Assembly (NCBI RefSeq): GCF_900112195.1
Contig: NZ_FOKR01000007.1
Span: 55,584-119,583 of the forward strand
Reading direction: 5' to 3'
DNA length: 64,000 nucleotides
Source of the DNA: Butyrivibrio sp. YAB3001
GTDB taxonomy: Bacteria > Bacillota > Clostridia > Lachnospirales > Lachnospiraceae
Part shown: in pieces, positions 42,312-52,177 of the stretch
Position numbering within the stretch: position 1 is the first letter of the stretch
Layout: every line of letters starts with the position of its first letter
Program-made: the position numbers and the translations under genes
The notes under the pieces: generated by a model
What the model saw: the letters and a program-made list of their open reading frames with translations, nothing else
What the model was told of the DNA's origin: nothing
Databases searched by the model: none

Positions 42312-43202
42312 ATGGCCAACGAAAAGAAAGCTACTGTCCGGGATATTGCTGCTAAGGCCGGTGTATCGGTAGCTACAGTTTCATATGTACTTAATGACAA
42401 AAAGGATACCAAGATAAGTGATGTAACCAGAAAGAAAGTATTGCAGGTTGCAAATCTGCTCAACTACAGTATTCCTGAGAAGTACAAGAATATAGATGCC
42501 AGAAAGGGTGCCTATACTATCGGCGTCATGTATACGCTTATGGCGGATACTCCCTCCAGAAACGCAGAGATTCTCTCTCTTATAAATCTTTTGGCCGGCA
42601 GGTTTTTCAGGATTGGATTCAACTGCCAGCTCATTCCTCTTGATTCCACAGCGGAATATCAGAAGCCCATAGATGGTCTGGATGGAATAATAGCTATAGA
42701 CCTGGAAGAATCTGTGTTCAAGCAGATGTCCGGACAGTACTTTATTCCTATCCTATGCCTTGACATGATGATCAACGATTTTCTTTTTTATCAGATACAT
42801 ACTGATATGGAAAGTATCGCTTCACAGGCCAAAGAGATTTTGGGTGAGGATTACTGCCTTGTTATTGATAAGTACAACAATAAAAGATATTGCGATTACC
42901 TGCTGGCAGATCTTCCAAGAGAAAATGTTTTCTTTTTCTCAGATTTAGAAGGCAGTGACTATTCTATGCTAAAGGGCAAAAAGGTCCTTGTTTATGGTGT
43001 GCAGCTGGGAATGATAATCCGTCAGAATGCCAAATGCAAGGACCTGGTTGTAGTTTCCGGTGAAGATAATCCTCATATTTATTTCAAGGGTCTTAAGACT
43101 ATCCATTATGATATTGAGAAGAAGGCCAATCTGACTATGAATATCATGATGAATGCCATAGAAAAAAAATTTGATGTTAAGCACGAATATAAGGTATTTT
43201 GA
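42312..43202 (+). CDS. LacI-family regulator of the starch operon (296 aa)
   Basis: N-terminal HTH VRDIAAKAGVSVATVSYVLN (about 10-30) with hinge region, then a periplasmic-binding-like sensor domain that is short (~235 residues) and divergent. ATG at 42312; AGAGG lies at about -10. Divergent from the starch operon and separated by two palindromic operators, so it very likely represses it and itself until a maltodextrin appears. Confidence 0.85.
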   Translation: MANEKKATVRDIAAKAGVSVATVSYVLNDKKDTKISDVTRKKVLQVANLLNYSIPEKYKNIDARKGAYTIGVMYTLMADTPSRNAEILSLINLLAGRFFRIGFNCQLIPLDSTAEYQKPIDGLDGIIAIDLEESVFKQMSGQYFIPILCLDMMINDFLFYQIHTDMESIASQAKEILGEDYCLVIDKYNNKRYCDYLLADLPRENVFFFSDLEGSDYSMLKGKKVLVYGVQLGMIIRQNAKCKDLVVVSGEDNPHIYFKGLKTIHYDIEKKANLTMNIMMNAIEKKFDVKHEYKVF

Positions 43203-43286
43203 TAGTTCATTTTGATATGCCACGGTACAGCATCCCCTATTTGTTCATACTCTCACCTTTATTCCCAAAGCAACTATTTATTCCTT

Positions 43287-43826
43287 TTACTGCATATCAT
43301 CCTTAAGAGTTTCATAGATAGTCCTTGCTATTAGCTTTGACCCTTCTAATGACGCATGTTTCCTGTCTTCATAGAAAAGATCTGCTTCAGGATGTTCATG
43401 GATATACTCCCACCACTTTTCTCCAACAGGCGCAACCTTGCATCCATATTTTTCCGCAAGTTTCCTGTACCTCTTTGACATTTCTTTTTGGGAAGTCTCA
43501 TCACCTTCTTGGGTCCAGGTCATATAAAAACATGGCTTGGATTGCGTCATCCTTATCCACTCCATCAACTTGTCAGCTGCTTCTTCCATAACAGAAAAAT
43601 CTCCCATGGGGTGAGCTACATGCTGGAGAATTATAAAATCATATTCACCAAAGAGAATATTAAACCTTGTCTGTTGGTTTTCAACATGATAATCGAGTCC
43701 CATCCCGCCTTTTGTAAGCATAGTTACCTGCATGTCTATTCCATTTTCTTTGCATATATCCTTAAATAATTTTGGCATATCATTAAAATATGTGTGGCTG
43801 TTACCAATAAAAAGTGTTCTCATCAT
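43287..43826 (-). CDS. SGNH/GDSL-family hydrolase (179 aa)
   Basis: Block I GNSHTYFND (nucleophile Ser about 8), Gly block TKGGMGLDYH, block III-like DFIILQHVAHP and block V DRKHAS (catalytic Asp/His about 158-161). Intracellular esterase; no signal peptide. ATG at 43826 follows GGGAGAAGTC. Confidence 0.8.
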   Translation of the reverse strand: MMRTLFIGNSHTYFNDMPKLFKDICKENGIDMQVTMLTKGGMGLDYHVENQQTRFNILFGEYDFIILQHVAHPMGDFSVMEEAADKLMEWIRMTQSKPCFYMTWTQEGDETSQKEMSKRYRKLAEKYGCKVAPVGEKWWEYIHEHPEADLFYEDRKHASLEGSKLIARTIYETLKDDMQ

Positions 43827-43845
43827 CCTGACTTCTCCCATTTTT

Positions 43846-44310
43846 TCAAAAATAATTATTCATGGCAAGTTGCAGCGCATCATCAATCATTTCATTACCT
43901 GCAAGATCAGCATAGTTTAAATAATCTTTAATCCTATCTGCCGCCACCATCTCTCTCCCATATATTTTTCCTGTAGCCGGATCAATATGACTATCATGAA
44001 TATCTTTTATTTTCGCTATCATTCTTACCTGCGCATACTTATCTGAATATTCCTCCACCAACAAATACCCCAGGTAATATATGTCTTCAAGTTCAATATT
44101 CAATTCTTCAATATATTCTCGTTTCAATGTTTCTTCAAAAGTCTCAACATTTTCAGGCTTTCCACCGGTCAATTTGTACTTACCATCCTCAATTCTTAAA
44201 ACTACTCGTTTGTCATTTGAAAATGCTATTCCATAGACCTGTTTTACCGGTAACTGTTCCGGAAGCAAGTCCTTAAACCACGTAAACTTAACCATATCTT
44301 GCACCATCAT
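43846..44310 (-). CDS. Nudix hydrolase (154 aa)
   Basis: Nudix box GKPENVETFEETLKREYIEE followed by L (about 50-72) matches Gx5Ex7REUxEExGU closely. Substrate unknown. Nineteen bases from the SGNH gene, so probably co-transcribed. Start uncertain: ATG codons at 44310, 44307 and 44295. Confidence 0.85.
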   Translation of the reverse strand: MMVQDMVKFTWFKDLLPEQLPVKQVYGIAFSNDKRVVLRIEDGKYKLTGGKPENVETFEETLKREYIEELNIELEDIYYLGYLLVEEYSDKYAQVRMIAKIKDIHDSHIDPATGKIYGREMVAADRIKDYLNYADLAGNEMIDDALQLAMNNYF

Positions 44311-44351
44311 TAGGCTTATTTTTCTTCATACATTGCATTCTCCCAATTGTA

Positions 44352-45467
44352 TTATTTTTCTTTAATGCTCTCCCAGTATTTCTTTGCCGCTTCCATTTTC
44401 TTTATTACTTTTTCAGGTGTAGGCTTATGCATCATCTCGTCCATAAGATTACCAATGCCATCTACTGCACTATGGCCCACTTCATCATAAACTGATGTGT
44501 TGTGATCCTTTGCGGCATGCCAGAACTTAATCTTGCCGCTAAAGTCATTGCATGGATTTTTATCAAATTCCTTGGCTATTTCATAAGCTTCATCTATACA
44601 CTCTCTCATGAGGTCATACTCTTTGACACAGGATAAACTCATAGCCTTGAAAACCAGGACTATAGTCTTAAGCTTTGTTAAATAGCTTATTTTTCCGTTG
44701 CTGGTAGCATTTATGATAGCCATGTACCAGTCCATTAGCTCTGAGGCTTCGCAAAAAGCCTTGTTTTTATCGGTACTGATAAGAGCAATGTACATGCCTG
44801 CCGCAAGATCAAGGTCTTGAATAAGGGTTCTCACCATAGTTTTGGTGTATTTATCAAGGGCTTCATCTGTCTTTCCCTTTTTCATTAAGATCCTTGCTAT
44901 CTGAACATCGGATGTTCCCATGTAGTTCAGTACTTCGAAATCCATTAAAGCCTCATCAGTATCATCCCAAATTTTCGCATAAGCTATTCGCATTTTAATA
45001 GAGAACTCATTTATATCAGGATCATCATTTTGAGATAGATACCTAAGCGCTGCTTCATAAAGCTCAATAGCCCTTTGGCAATACTCTTTTTCATTCTTGT
45101 ATGGAAGAACTGTTTCATAAGTATAAGCGCAATTATAAAGGATCTTAAAATTCCCCGGATAACGGACTGCGGCCTTCTCTGCCACAGAAATAGCTTCATC
45201 ATATTTGCCTTCATCAAGAAACTTTTTCATTCTATCCGTGATGCTATCAATACTCTTAGATGAAATGCTGTATCCAAGCAGTGTATCTACTGATATGTCA
45301 AAAAAGTCTGCGAGATCCATCAATATAGATATATCCGGAACGGTGTTTCCACTCTCCCATTTGCTGACTGCGCCTTCTGTTATGCCGAAGGCTTCTGCCA
45401 GGTCTGCCTGGGTGAGATTCATTTCTTTGCGGTATTTCTTGATGTTTTCATTCAAATTGTGCTGCAT
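44352..45467 (-). CDS. XRE-family HTH regulator with TPR-like domain (371 aa)
   Basis: Residues 8-62 are a Cro/C1 helix-turn-helix (MNLTQADLAEAFGITEGAVS, KWESGNTVPDISIL). The rest is helical TPR-like (YPGNFKILYNCAYTYE, AIELYEAALRYLS). Such HTH-TPR proteins act as stress or peptide-sensing regulators. ATG after GGGGAACCTTAAA. Confidence 0.85.
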   Translation of the reverse strand: MQHNLNENIKKYRKEMNLTQADLAEAFGITEGAVSKWESGNTVPDISILMDLADFFDISVDTLLGYSISSKSIDSITDRMKKFLDEGKYDEAISVAEKAAVRYPGNFKILYNCAYTYETVLPYKNEKEYCQRAIELYEAALRYLSQNDDPDINEFSIKMRIAYAKIWDDTDEALMDFEVLNYMGTSDVQIARILMKKGKTDEALDKYTKTMVRTLIQDLDLAAGMYIALISTDKNKAFCEASELMDWYMAIINATSNGKISYLTKLKTIVLVFKAMSLSCVKEYDLMRECIDEAYEIAKEFDKNPCNDFSGKIKFWHAAKDHNTSVYDEVGHSAVDGIGNLMDEMMHKPTPEKVIKKMEAAKKYWESIKEK

Positions 45468-45521
45468 TTTAAGGTTCCCCTATACCTAATCTTATTACTA
45501 TATAAACTACTATGCTTTCCT

Positions 45522-46823
45522 TCACTCACATTCTGCTAGTTTGGAAGGTACTTCGGAAGCCTCATCTCTTTTGCCACTAAGGATATCCGATAATGTATGC
45601 GAAAGTATTAAATACAGGCATACCAGTACATCAATTGCGCCAACTACCATGAATATGACAGATGTTGGAAGCCATGCTGCAAGAAGGCTTACTATAACAG
45701 ACATAACAGGCATAGCGGCATTTCCCATGGCATTCATTATTGAAGCAGCCCTTGCAAAATACTGCTCATCGATAAGCTCTATAAATACCACCTGCAGGAA
45801 GGCTGAAAGAAGCGAAACAAACACTCCCATGGTAAAACTAATAAATGCCACATATGAATAGGTGATTACTATGTTATTGTATAACGGTCTGCCAAGAATT
45901 ACAGCCAGATAGTAAATACCAATGCAGATACCTCCACTTATTACAAACACTTCTTTTCCAATGAATTTGCTCAGAGCAGGATAAATCACAGTTCCCAAAA
46001 GCGTTCCAAGTGTGATTGCAATGCTGATTACTGAAATAGTCTCAGCACCTGTGCCAATAACTTCATTGGCAAGTGGTGCCATTAAGCTGTTGAGCGGAAC
46101 CAGGATTCCGTTTAGGAACGCTGCGAAAAGAACAAGAAACATTGCCACTTTGCTGTGGGCTATATAAGAAAAGCCCTGCTTTAATGTATCAAGATAGGCT
46201 TTGAAGTTTCCATTGATATCTTTTGCCTCATCTGAAGAAATCTTTATTGTAGCTATGATAAGTGCTGACAAAAGAAATGTTGCCATATCAATGTATATAG
46301 CGCCTGCAGTGCCAATAAGCGCAATTATTCCGGCTGCAGCGCCCATTCCGATAAGTTCAACAACTGTAGAAATCGCTGTGGATAAAGATGTTCCGTAGGC
46401 TATCTCTTCTTTTTTCAGTAACTTGGGGATAACTGCAGAACCAGCAGGAAGCCTGAATGCTTCTGCAGTCGAGATGACAAATGTCGTTATGACAAGTATC
46501 CACGCATTAAGAAATCCAAAAAGGAATCCTGTAGCAATTACTGCCACACAGATAGCCCTAATAAGATCAGTAACAACCATGATTGGCTTTTTCTTTTTTC
46601 CCTCAACCCAGGCTCCGGCAAGTGGCTGGATAAACACAGATGGAATCTTATTGACTCCATAAATTATCGCTGACCACATAGCATTGCTGGTAAGCTCGTA
46701 CACCAGCCATGCTGATGCGATTGCATCAATAGAATCCCCAAATCTATTGATTATTCCTGCAACCAGCAATTTCATATACTGGTAATTTTTGAGTATTGCT
46801 TTGTAACCCGTACTTTTCTTCAT
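45522..46823 (-). CDS. MFS exporter (433 aa)
   Basis: Twelve membrane segments of the MFS_3/enterobactin-exporter type (AGIINRFGDSIDAIASAWLV, EAFRLPAGSAVIPKLL, VFIELIDEQYFARAASIMNA). ATG at 46823 after GAGGATGAGGAA fits MKKSTGYKAIL; the longer frame to 46973 reads through palindromic operators and is unlikely to be translated. Drug or metabolite efflux is expected. Confidence 0.85.
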   Translation of the reverse strand: MKKSTGYKAILKNYQYMKLLVAGIINRFGDSIDAIASAWLVYELTSNAMWSAIIYGVNKIPSVFIQPLAGAWVEGKKKKPIMVVTDLIRAICVAVIATGFLFGFLNAWILVITTFVISTAEAFRLPAGSAVIPKLLKKEEIAYGTSLSTAISTVVELIGMGAAAGIIALIGTAGAIYIDMATFLLSALIIATIKISSDEAKDINGNFKAYLDTLKQGFSYIAHSKVAMFLVLFAAFLNGILVPLNSLMAPLANEVIGTGAETISVISIAITLGTLLGTVIYPALSKFIGKEVFVISGGICIGIYYLAVILGRPLYNNIVITYSYVAFISFTMGVFVSLLSAFLQVVFIELIDEQYFARAASIMNAMGNAAMPVMSVIVSLLAAWLPTSVIFMVVGAIDVLVCLYLILSHTLSDILSGKRDEASEVPSKLAECE

Positions 46824-46918
46824 TTCCTCATCCTCACTTACGTTTGTTTTCGTTATCCTTATTCTAAATGGCATGATAGCGAAACATAACAGACTAAGTG
46901 TTGGATTTTGGAGAGCAA

Positions 46919-47011
46919 AACTTTCCTGATAGGAAAGTTCCGCCCATTTATCAATTAACCAACTTGGTTGCATATATTCTGTGTTCTTCTGTGTTTAGTA
47001 TACTTCGTATA
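46919..47011 (-). promoter_or_regulatory. Three palindromes upstream of the MFS gene
   Basis: AACTTTCCTGATAGGAAAGTT (46919-46939, 9-bp arms), AACCAACTTGGTT (46957-46969) and TATACTTCGTATA (46999-47011) are perfect or near-perfect inverted repeats in the promoter/leader. They probably include the operator of an efflux regulator; none is encoded next to the gene. Confidence 0.6.
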
Positions 47012-47080
47012 TAAAAGACGATATGCTTTTCCTGCACATATAACAAAATACTGTTTTACTCGAAAAAAGCGAATAAATAT

Positions 47081-48259
47081 TCAGTCCTTCTTTTCTTTAA
47101 ACTGTATCCTCTGAAATCTGTCGGAATACACGAGTTCTACTGGCTCATGAAGTCCATCATCCATATATTCTTCAGGAGTTCTTAATGTATCTCCATATAG
47201 TTTGAAATCCCAGATCTTACTTCCTTCGCCGTCCACATACTTGCCACATGCATATAATGAGCCGTCTTTTTTCTCCGCAAAGGTATCATATGTATAGTCA
47301 TATTCATCATCTTCTTCGGTATATGGCTCAGAATTTTCAAATCTGACTTCATCCATCCAGACCATTTTCACATCATCCAATACCTTTACCGGTTCTTCTA
47401 TGAAATCCTGATTCTTACTGTCATATCCGCAGCTTCCAAAGGTGTTGTTGCCCCAGGTCCACAATGTACCATCCTCTTTGATGGCAGCCATGCTGAAAGA
47501 ACCGCAGGTAACATAGATTGCATCATCAAGCATTTTCGTAGGCTCCGAGTAGCTGCACCCAATTGTGTCGTCAGGATGCTTTGCAGATGTAGTCCTAATT
47601 TGCCCCCACCACCAGACTGAACCATCATCTTTGAGGGCAACGATTCCGCTTTGGCTTGCTCTGGCATATTTAACGTCGGACATAAGCAATACAGGGGTTG
47701 CTGCAACTATATCATCATAATAAATCCATTCTTTTCCATACGGATTTTCTAATCCCATCAATCCATTTTGGTTTGCCCCGGCTCCGTATAATTCACCGTT
47801 TTCAGTAAGATAAATCACAAAGAAGGCCGCACCATCAACATGGATAACATTCTCTGCCATCTTCTGCGGCGTGCTTTCATAAGATGAACGATTCCCGATG
47901 CCAAGCTGTCCTTCACTGTTATCACCCACACCCCAAAGTACATTATCATCATCAATATAATAGTGATTATACTCATACTCATTTCTAAAATAGTAGTTTG
48001 CTATGTCAAAATCAGTATCATCAAGATGAAGCTCATCCATGTTTTCTACATAGTAAACAGGAAGTTCAACAATATCCTCATCAGAATCCACAGTAACTGC
48101 ATCATCAGATGAGGTAATGGCAGGAATGAACTTAATAAGCACAGTAGCACCAATAGCAATGCATAGAATGGTAAATACCCAGACCAGCCAATTCTTCTTG
48201 TCAGGCTCATCAAAATTACTATCAATAATTTCACTCATATCTTTATCTTCAATATTCAT
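47081..48259 (-). CDS. Membrane-anchored RCC1-repeat protein (392 aa)
   Basis: Acidic cytoplasmic N-terminus, one membrane helix (WLVWVFTILCIAIGATVLI, about 23-45), then an external propeller with RCC1-type repeats (LWGVGDNSEGQLGIGNRSSY, SVWWWGQI, LWTWGNNTFGSCGYD). Function unknown; displays a beta-propeller outside the membrane. ATG after GAAAGGTGACTC. Confidence 0.75.
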   Translation of the reverse strand: MNIEDKDMSEIIDSNFDEPDKKNWLVWVFTILCIAIGATVLIKFIPAITSSDDAVTVDSDEDIVELPVYYVENMDELHLDDTDFDIANYYFRNEYEYNHYYIDDDNVLWGVGDNSEGQLGIGNRSSYESTPQKMAENVIHVDGAAFFVIYLTENGELYGAGANQNGLMGLENPYGKEWIYYDDIVAATPVLLMSDVKYARASQSGIVALKDDGSVWWWGQIRTTSAKHPDDTIGCSYSEPTKMLDDAIYVTCGSFSMAAIKEDGTLWTWGNNTFGSCGYDSKNQDFIEEPVKVLDDVKMVWMDEVRFENSEPYTEEDDEYDYTYDTFAEKKDGSLYACGKYVDGEGSKIWDFKLYGDTLRTPEEYMDDGLHEPVELVYSDRFQRIQFKEKKD

Positions 48260-48280
48260 GAGTCACCTTTCACCAGTTAG

Positions 48281-48658
48281 CTATTGAAAATCAAGTATAT
48301 ACAATGGAGCCACAACAATAATAATGCTCATCAACAATGTCATAGCCTTAAGAGCTTTACTTTTTTTCCACAATAATTGATATGCAAGAAACTGTAGTAT
48401 CGTAATAGCTGTAAAATATAGAATCCATTTCAATTCCCATGGAACCAGAGACATCCATGAGCCATCACCATAGTATGTAAAAACAATACTTAGAACTAAT
48501 ATCCAAAGGAAAGGCATAAGCATAATAACTTCATATGCCAACAATGCTAATACTCTTTTTCTCTTAGTAGCATTTCGCACAAAGAATGAAATGCAAACAG
48601 ATAATATGCATAACAAAACTGTCCTATAGAGATCTGAAAAAATAATTTCTGCTATCAA
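48281..48658 (-). CDS. Four-helix membrane protein (125 aa)
   Basis: Four hydrophobic segments (TVLLCILSVCISFFV, LLAYEVIMLMPFLWILVLSI, WILYFTAITILQFLAYQLLW, MTLLMSIIIVVAPLYIL). TTG start with AGAGG upstream. Ends 22 bases before the RCC1 gene. Not recognised. Confidence 0.65.
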   Translation of the reverse strand: MIAEIIFSDLYRTVLLCILSVCISFFVRNATKRKRVLALLAYEVIMLMPFLWILVLSIVFTYYGDGSWMSLVPWELKWILYFTAITILQFLAYQLLWKKSKALKAMTLLMSIIIVVAPLYILDFQ

Positions 48659-48752
48659 ATTCAGCCTACTTTCCTCTTTGGATCAACGTCTTAGCAATTT
48701 CATTCCTATCTGGACTAATTGTTTTTCAATACGACGAAGTCAATTTTTCTTT

Positions 48753-50267
48753 TTACTGTTCCCCGACATACTCAAAACTCATACCGTCATCATGTGAAAC
48801 ATATAATCCTGATGGGTGCTTACCCAGTGCTTCGCTATAATAGTCCCCTGACCATGGGCTCTGACCTGCGAGCAGGTACAGATTGCCTTCCTCCACCCAG
48901 ACTTTTTCAGGGATTACAAACGGATTGTAGATTGTTCCATCAGACAGCTTTACTTTTGCAGAAGGATAATTAACCTGGACAAAAGACTTTCCTCCATCTT
49001 CAGTCCTAAATAGCATACCCTCGTCTCCACCACTGTATGTAAGGCAGGCAAAGCCAAGATTGGTGTCATCAATAAACTCAATCCATTTTGCCTCTCCACC
49101 CATTCCGTTGAAAGGATTCTCGTTTACTTCTGATGGTTTACCGCCAACTTTCTTATAAGCTACCAAGCAGTAATAGTTACTTCCAGCAGCTCTGTCTACA
49201 GGAAGCATTCCATAGATAATTCCATCCTTGGTTGTATATGTACAGTCAGGTTCTATACTCTGCAGGTACTCATCTCCCCCATTATCTACAAATTCCAGCA
49301 TACCATAGCTCTGATTCTTTACAGGATAATCAGCAGAAGTCAGTTTACCATCGACAAAATCATAAAGTGCTTCATAAAGAGCATCTCTGTCATATTTTCC
49401 ACTTATATAAGGGGATGGATCAAATGATCCTGATACAGATGGCATTGCAATGGATATCTCTTTATATAGCCATGGTGCATCCTCGTACGGAACTTTTTCA
49501 AGGCATTCTTTCAGCCAGTCGCAGATATTTTCGCAGAACCATGACATATCCTGGGTGCCATATTCATCAATTATCGGAACCTGCGTGGTACCAATACTAT
49601 TGTCTGCACAGTCTTTTTCCTGCCAGTAAAGACCACGTTGAAATTTCTCAGGATACGTATCCTCTGTTATCTCTATAAACTTATTGAGAAGCTCATATTC
49701 TCTTTTCTTTGTCTCCGCTGTCTTGACTTCCTCTTCATTGAAAGCACTCAGATCAATGCCCGTATTATCAGCGAATCCATTGACATATGAATAAAAAACG
49801 CCCTCTGCTACCGAGTCCGCATAATACCCGATGTCTATCTCTAGCTTTCTGTAAAAGAATCCGTCCTTTGACCATATAGAGTAGCTGATTTCGTCGTTAT
49901 ACCCTATGTTTTTTACAAGTAAAAGCCTGTCCCGCTCCATAACAACCGAATCAGTATCGTCAAAAGCTAATGCAAGCCATTTCCCGGCAAGGAACAATAT
50001 CGCCCACAAACAAAAGACAACGGTCATTCCTCTTCCAATGTATAGTGCAGGCCTTGGCACATTCCTAAACACCTTTATCCACAACAGAATGCCAAAAGCA
50101 ATAACAACAATCTGCCAAACAACAATGCCCCACATAGCAATGTCGGAGTAAATATTATAGAGAACACGATTTGGCGTCTCATTATGTTTGAGTACAGCAT
50201 AAGCAATCGTTAATACAGCTAAGATTGCCACCAAAACTGAAAATATGATTATTCCCTTCTTCTTCAC
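48753..50267 (-). CDS. Membrane protein with Asp-box (BNR-like) propeller (504 aa)
   Basis: Three N-terminal membrane helices (first 120 residues: IIIFSVLVAILAVLTIAYAV, IVVWQIVVIAFGILLWI, MTVVFCLWAILFLAGKWLAL), then an external region ending with two Asp-box-like motifs (FRTEDGGKSF and VSHDDGMSF), as in sialidase-type propellers. GTG start after GGAGTGAGAAA. Role unknown. Confidence 0.75.
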   Translation of the reverse strand: MKKKGIIIFSVLVAILAVLTIAYAVLKHNETPNRVLYNIYSDIAMWGIVVWQIVVIAFGILLWIKVFRNVPRPALYIGRGMTVVFCLWAILFLAGKWLALAFDDTDSVVMERDRLLLVKNIGYNDEISYSIWSKDGFFYRKLEIDIGYYADSVAEGVFYSYVNGFADNTGIDLSAFNEEEVKTAETKKREYELLNKFIEITEDTYPEKFQRGLYWQEKDCADNSIGTTQVPIIDEYGTQDMSWFCENICDWLKECLEKVPYEDAPWLYKEISIAMPSVSGSFDPSPYISGKYDRDALYEALYDFVDGKLTSADYPVKNQSYGMLEFVDNGGDEYLQSIEPDCTYTTKDGIIYGMLPVDRAAGSNYYCLVAYKKVGGKPSEVNENPFNGMGGEAKWIEFIDDTNLGFACLTYSGGDEGMLFRTEDGGKSFVQVNYPSAKVKLSDGTIYNPFVIPEKVWVEEGNLYLLAGQSPWSGDYYSEALGKHPSGLYVSHDDGMSFEYVGEQ

Positions 50268-50293
50268 TTTCTCACTCCAGCTAACATTTATGA

Positions 50294-51946
50294 TTATCTT
50301 TCTGTAATGGCCTTTAGGTATGTTCCTCCAAAATCAGAGTCCTGCCAGGAATTGCCATTTGTTCCCCAAGCGTCAGCATATCGCTGATTCAGTTCATTAT
50401 ATGTCACGTTATGGAATTCTTTATAAACGGTGCCGGCATCACCTTTTTCTGTTTTTGAATAATTGACGTTAATTATGCCATTTTCTCTTTTGAAAATATC
50501 ATCTACCTGATATCCCGCTTCTCTGATCTCAGCTGCAAGATCAAAGCCACAAGCTGCCTTAAGCTCACCTTCAGATATATCTTTTCCAACATACTCTTTG
50601 AAATCGCTTACCTTCTCATCATAGTAAAAATAATAGTTTTTCCAAGTGTGACCAGTATATAAAGCATCATCTTCCTTACCATCTTCATAATCCACGCAGT
50701 AATCGTATGCACTCACTGATACACAATAATCACTGACATAATCAGGTTTAAAGAAATAACCCATGCCTGAGATGGCCGATTCTTTCCACTCGCCATTCTC
50801 CAGCATGAAGAGATACGAAACCGTGCTGGTTGTGTACGCTTCTTCAAGCTCAACCACCACTGAATCCCCGGTAGGATACATGTCTATTACTTTATCCCCA
50901 TGCACAAAGAAATTATCACACTCTTTTACCATCGCACATCTATCGCCGTCAACATACCAAACCTCTCCAGCGGATGTTGCATATTCATCCGGAGCATTTC
51001 CTATATATACAAAAGCTTCCATGACACTATCATTGTCAAAATCATAAACAACGGAGTATCTGGCATCACTAATATCAGCACCGGCTTCTGTAACAACTTT
51101 TTCTATAAGGCTTTCACCATCATTTGCGAGAACAGAAAACCAAACCCTATAGTCAAAAGAATCCCAGTCTCCACCAATGTTTCTGATATCCCGTATCCGA
51201 AAAGTCAATACATAATCCCCCAGTACAAGCATTCCCAATTTACTTGTCCAATCAATCTGCATTTCCCCTGATGAGTCTTTTTCAATAGTGAATGTCTGAC
51301 CTTCTGTACCAAAATAATCCGTACTTCCCCATTCATCATCATCTTCTTCAGAATGAACAATCAGACTAAAATATTTATCTGCAGTAATTTCCCCGGTGAC
51401 ATATCCGTCGCTCTGAGTGTATTGCAGAGTACATCCAAATGGGGTTATATCTTTTACTGTAAAGGTTAAGCCTAAACCTCCCATGTCCTCCATTGTTCCG
51501 TGTGACATCCACTGAAGGTTCTGCTGATAGTCTTGATAGGTAAGTACAAGATGTTTTCCATCATCTCCAAAGCTATAATGGGCATATTCATCTCTGTCTG
51601 CATAATGTATTACCAAATTATCGCCATCATTTACTTCATAAGAAAACTCTTCTACATCTCCTGCATTTGCGCCAAGACGTCTGCCAATATATCCTTCAGA
51701 AAACTCATAATAATAATTTGTTCTGCCATAATCAACAGCTTGCCATATTCCAGAATGTACCGGCATCTGAGGATTAAATTCATCTTCTGGAGCCTGATCA
51801 GGTGAAATAAATACCTCAGAAGTTTCTTCTGAAGAATTCTCTACTGAATTTTGTTCTGTTTCTTTTGAATTGGAAAAAGAGCATGCAGACATTATGAGCA
51901 TGCCAATAAGAATTGCCCCAACTACTTTAATTTTCATATCAGTCAC
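50294..51946 (-). CDS. Large lipoprotein of unknown function (550 aa)
   Basis: Signal peptide with lipobox IMSACSFS, Ser/Glu-rich linker, then a beta-rich N-terminal half (WQAVDYGRTNYYYEFSEGYI, EEFSYEVNDGDNLVIHY) and a C-terminal half with many Tyr/Asp. GTG at 51946 or ATG at 51937; neither has a strong site. First gene of a four-gene surface cluster. Confidence 0.7.
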   Translation of the reverse strand: MTDMKIKVVGAILIGMLIMSACSFSNSKETEQNSVENSSEETSEVFISPDQAPEDEFNPQMPVHSGIWQAVDYGRTNYYYEFSEGYIGRRLGANAGDVEEFSYEVNDGDNLVIHYADRDEYAHYSFGDDGKHLVLTYQDYQQNLQWMSHGTMEDMGGLGLTFTVKDITPFGCTLQYTQSDGYVTGEITADKYFSLIVHSEEDDDEWGSTDYFGTEGQTFTIEKDSSGEMQIDWTSKLGMLVLGDYVLTFRIRDIRNIGGDWDSFDYRVWFSVLANDGESLIEKVVTEAGADISDARYSVVYDFDNDSVMEAFVYIGNAPDEYATSAGEVWYVDGDRCAMVKECDNFFVHGDKVIDMYPTGDSVVVELEEAYTTSTVSYLFMLENGEWKESAISGMGYFFKPDYVSDYCVSVSAYDYCVDYEDGKEDDALYTGHTWKNYYFYYDEKVSDFKEYVGKDISEGELKAACGFDLAAEIREAGYQVDDIFKRENGIINVNYSKTEKGDAGTVYKEFHNVTYNELNQRYADAWGTNGNSWQDSDFGGTYLKAITER

Positions 51947-52177
51947 TGTTCAGATTCCATTTCCCCAAATAGAATCTGGATTCTCCTTTTTCATACCCTT
52001 ATATTTTAATAGTTTTCCATGGGAAATTAAAGCAATAAAAGACCTGGTTTCAGAAATCTCCAAAACCAGGTGTGTAATTCCTTATTATTTTGCTAAATCT
52101 ATAAATATTGCGTTAGCTTCGGCACTCCAAGGCTATATGGCTCCTCTTTTCATGGACGATTCTTATAAAAACATATG

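Noticed and set aside
46824-46973. 50-residue N-terminal extension of the MFS exporter
   Set aside because: It passes through palindromic operators; a well-placed GAGG precedes the ATG at 46823.
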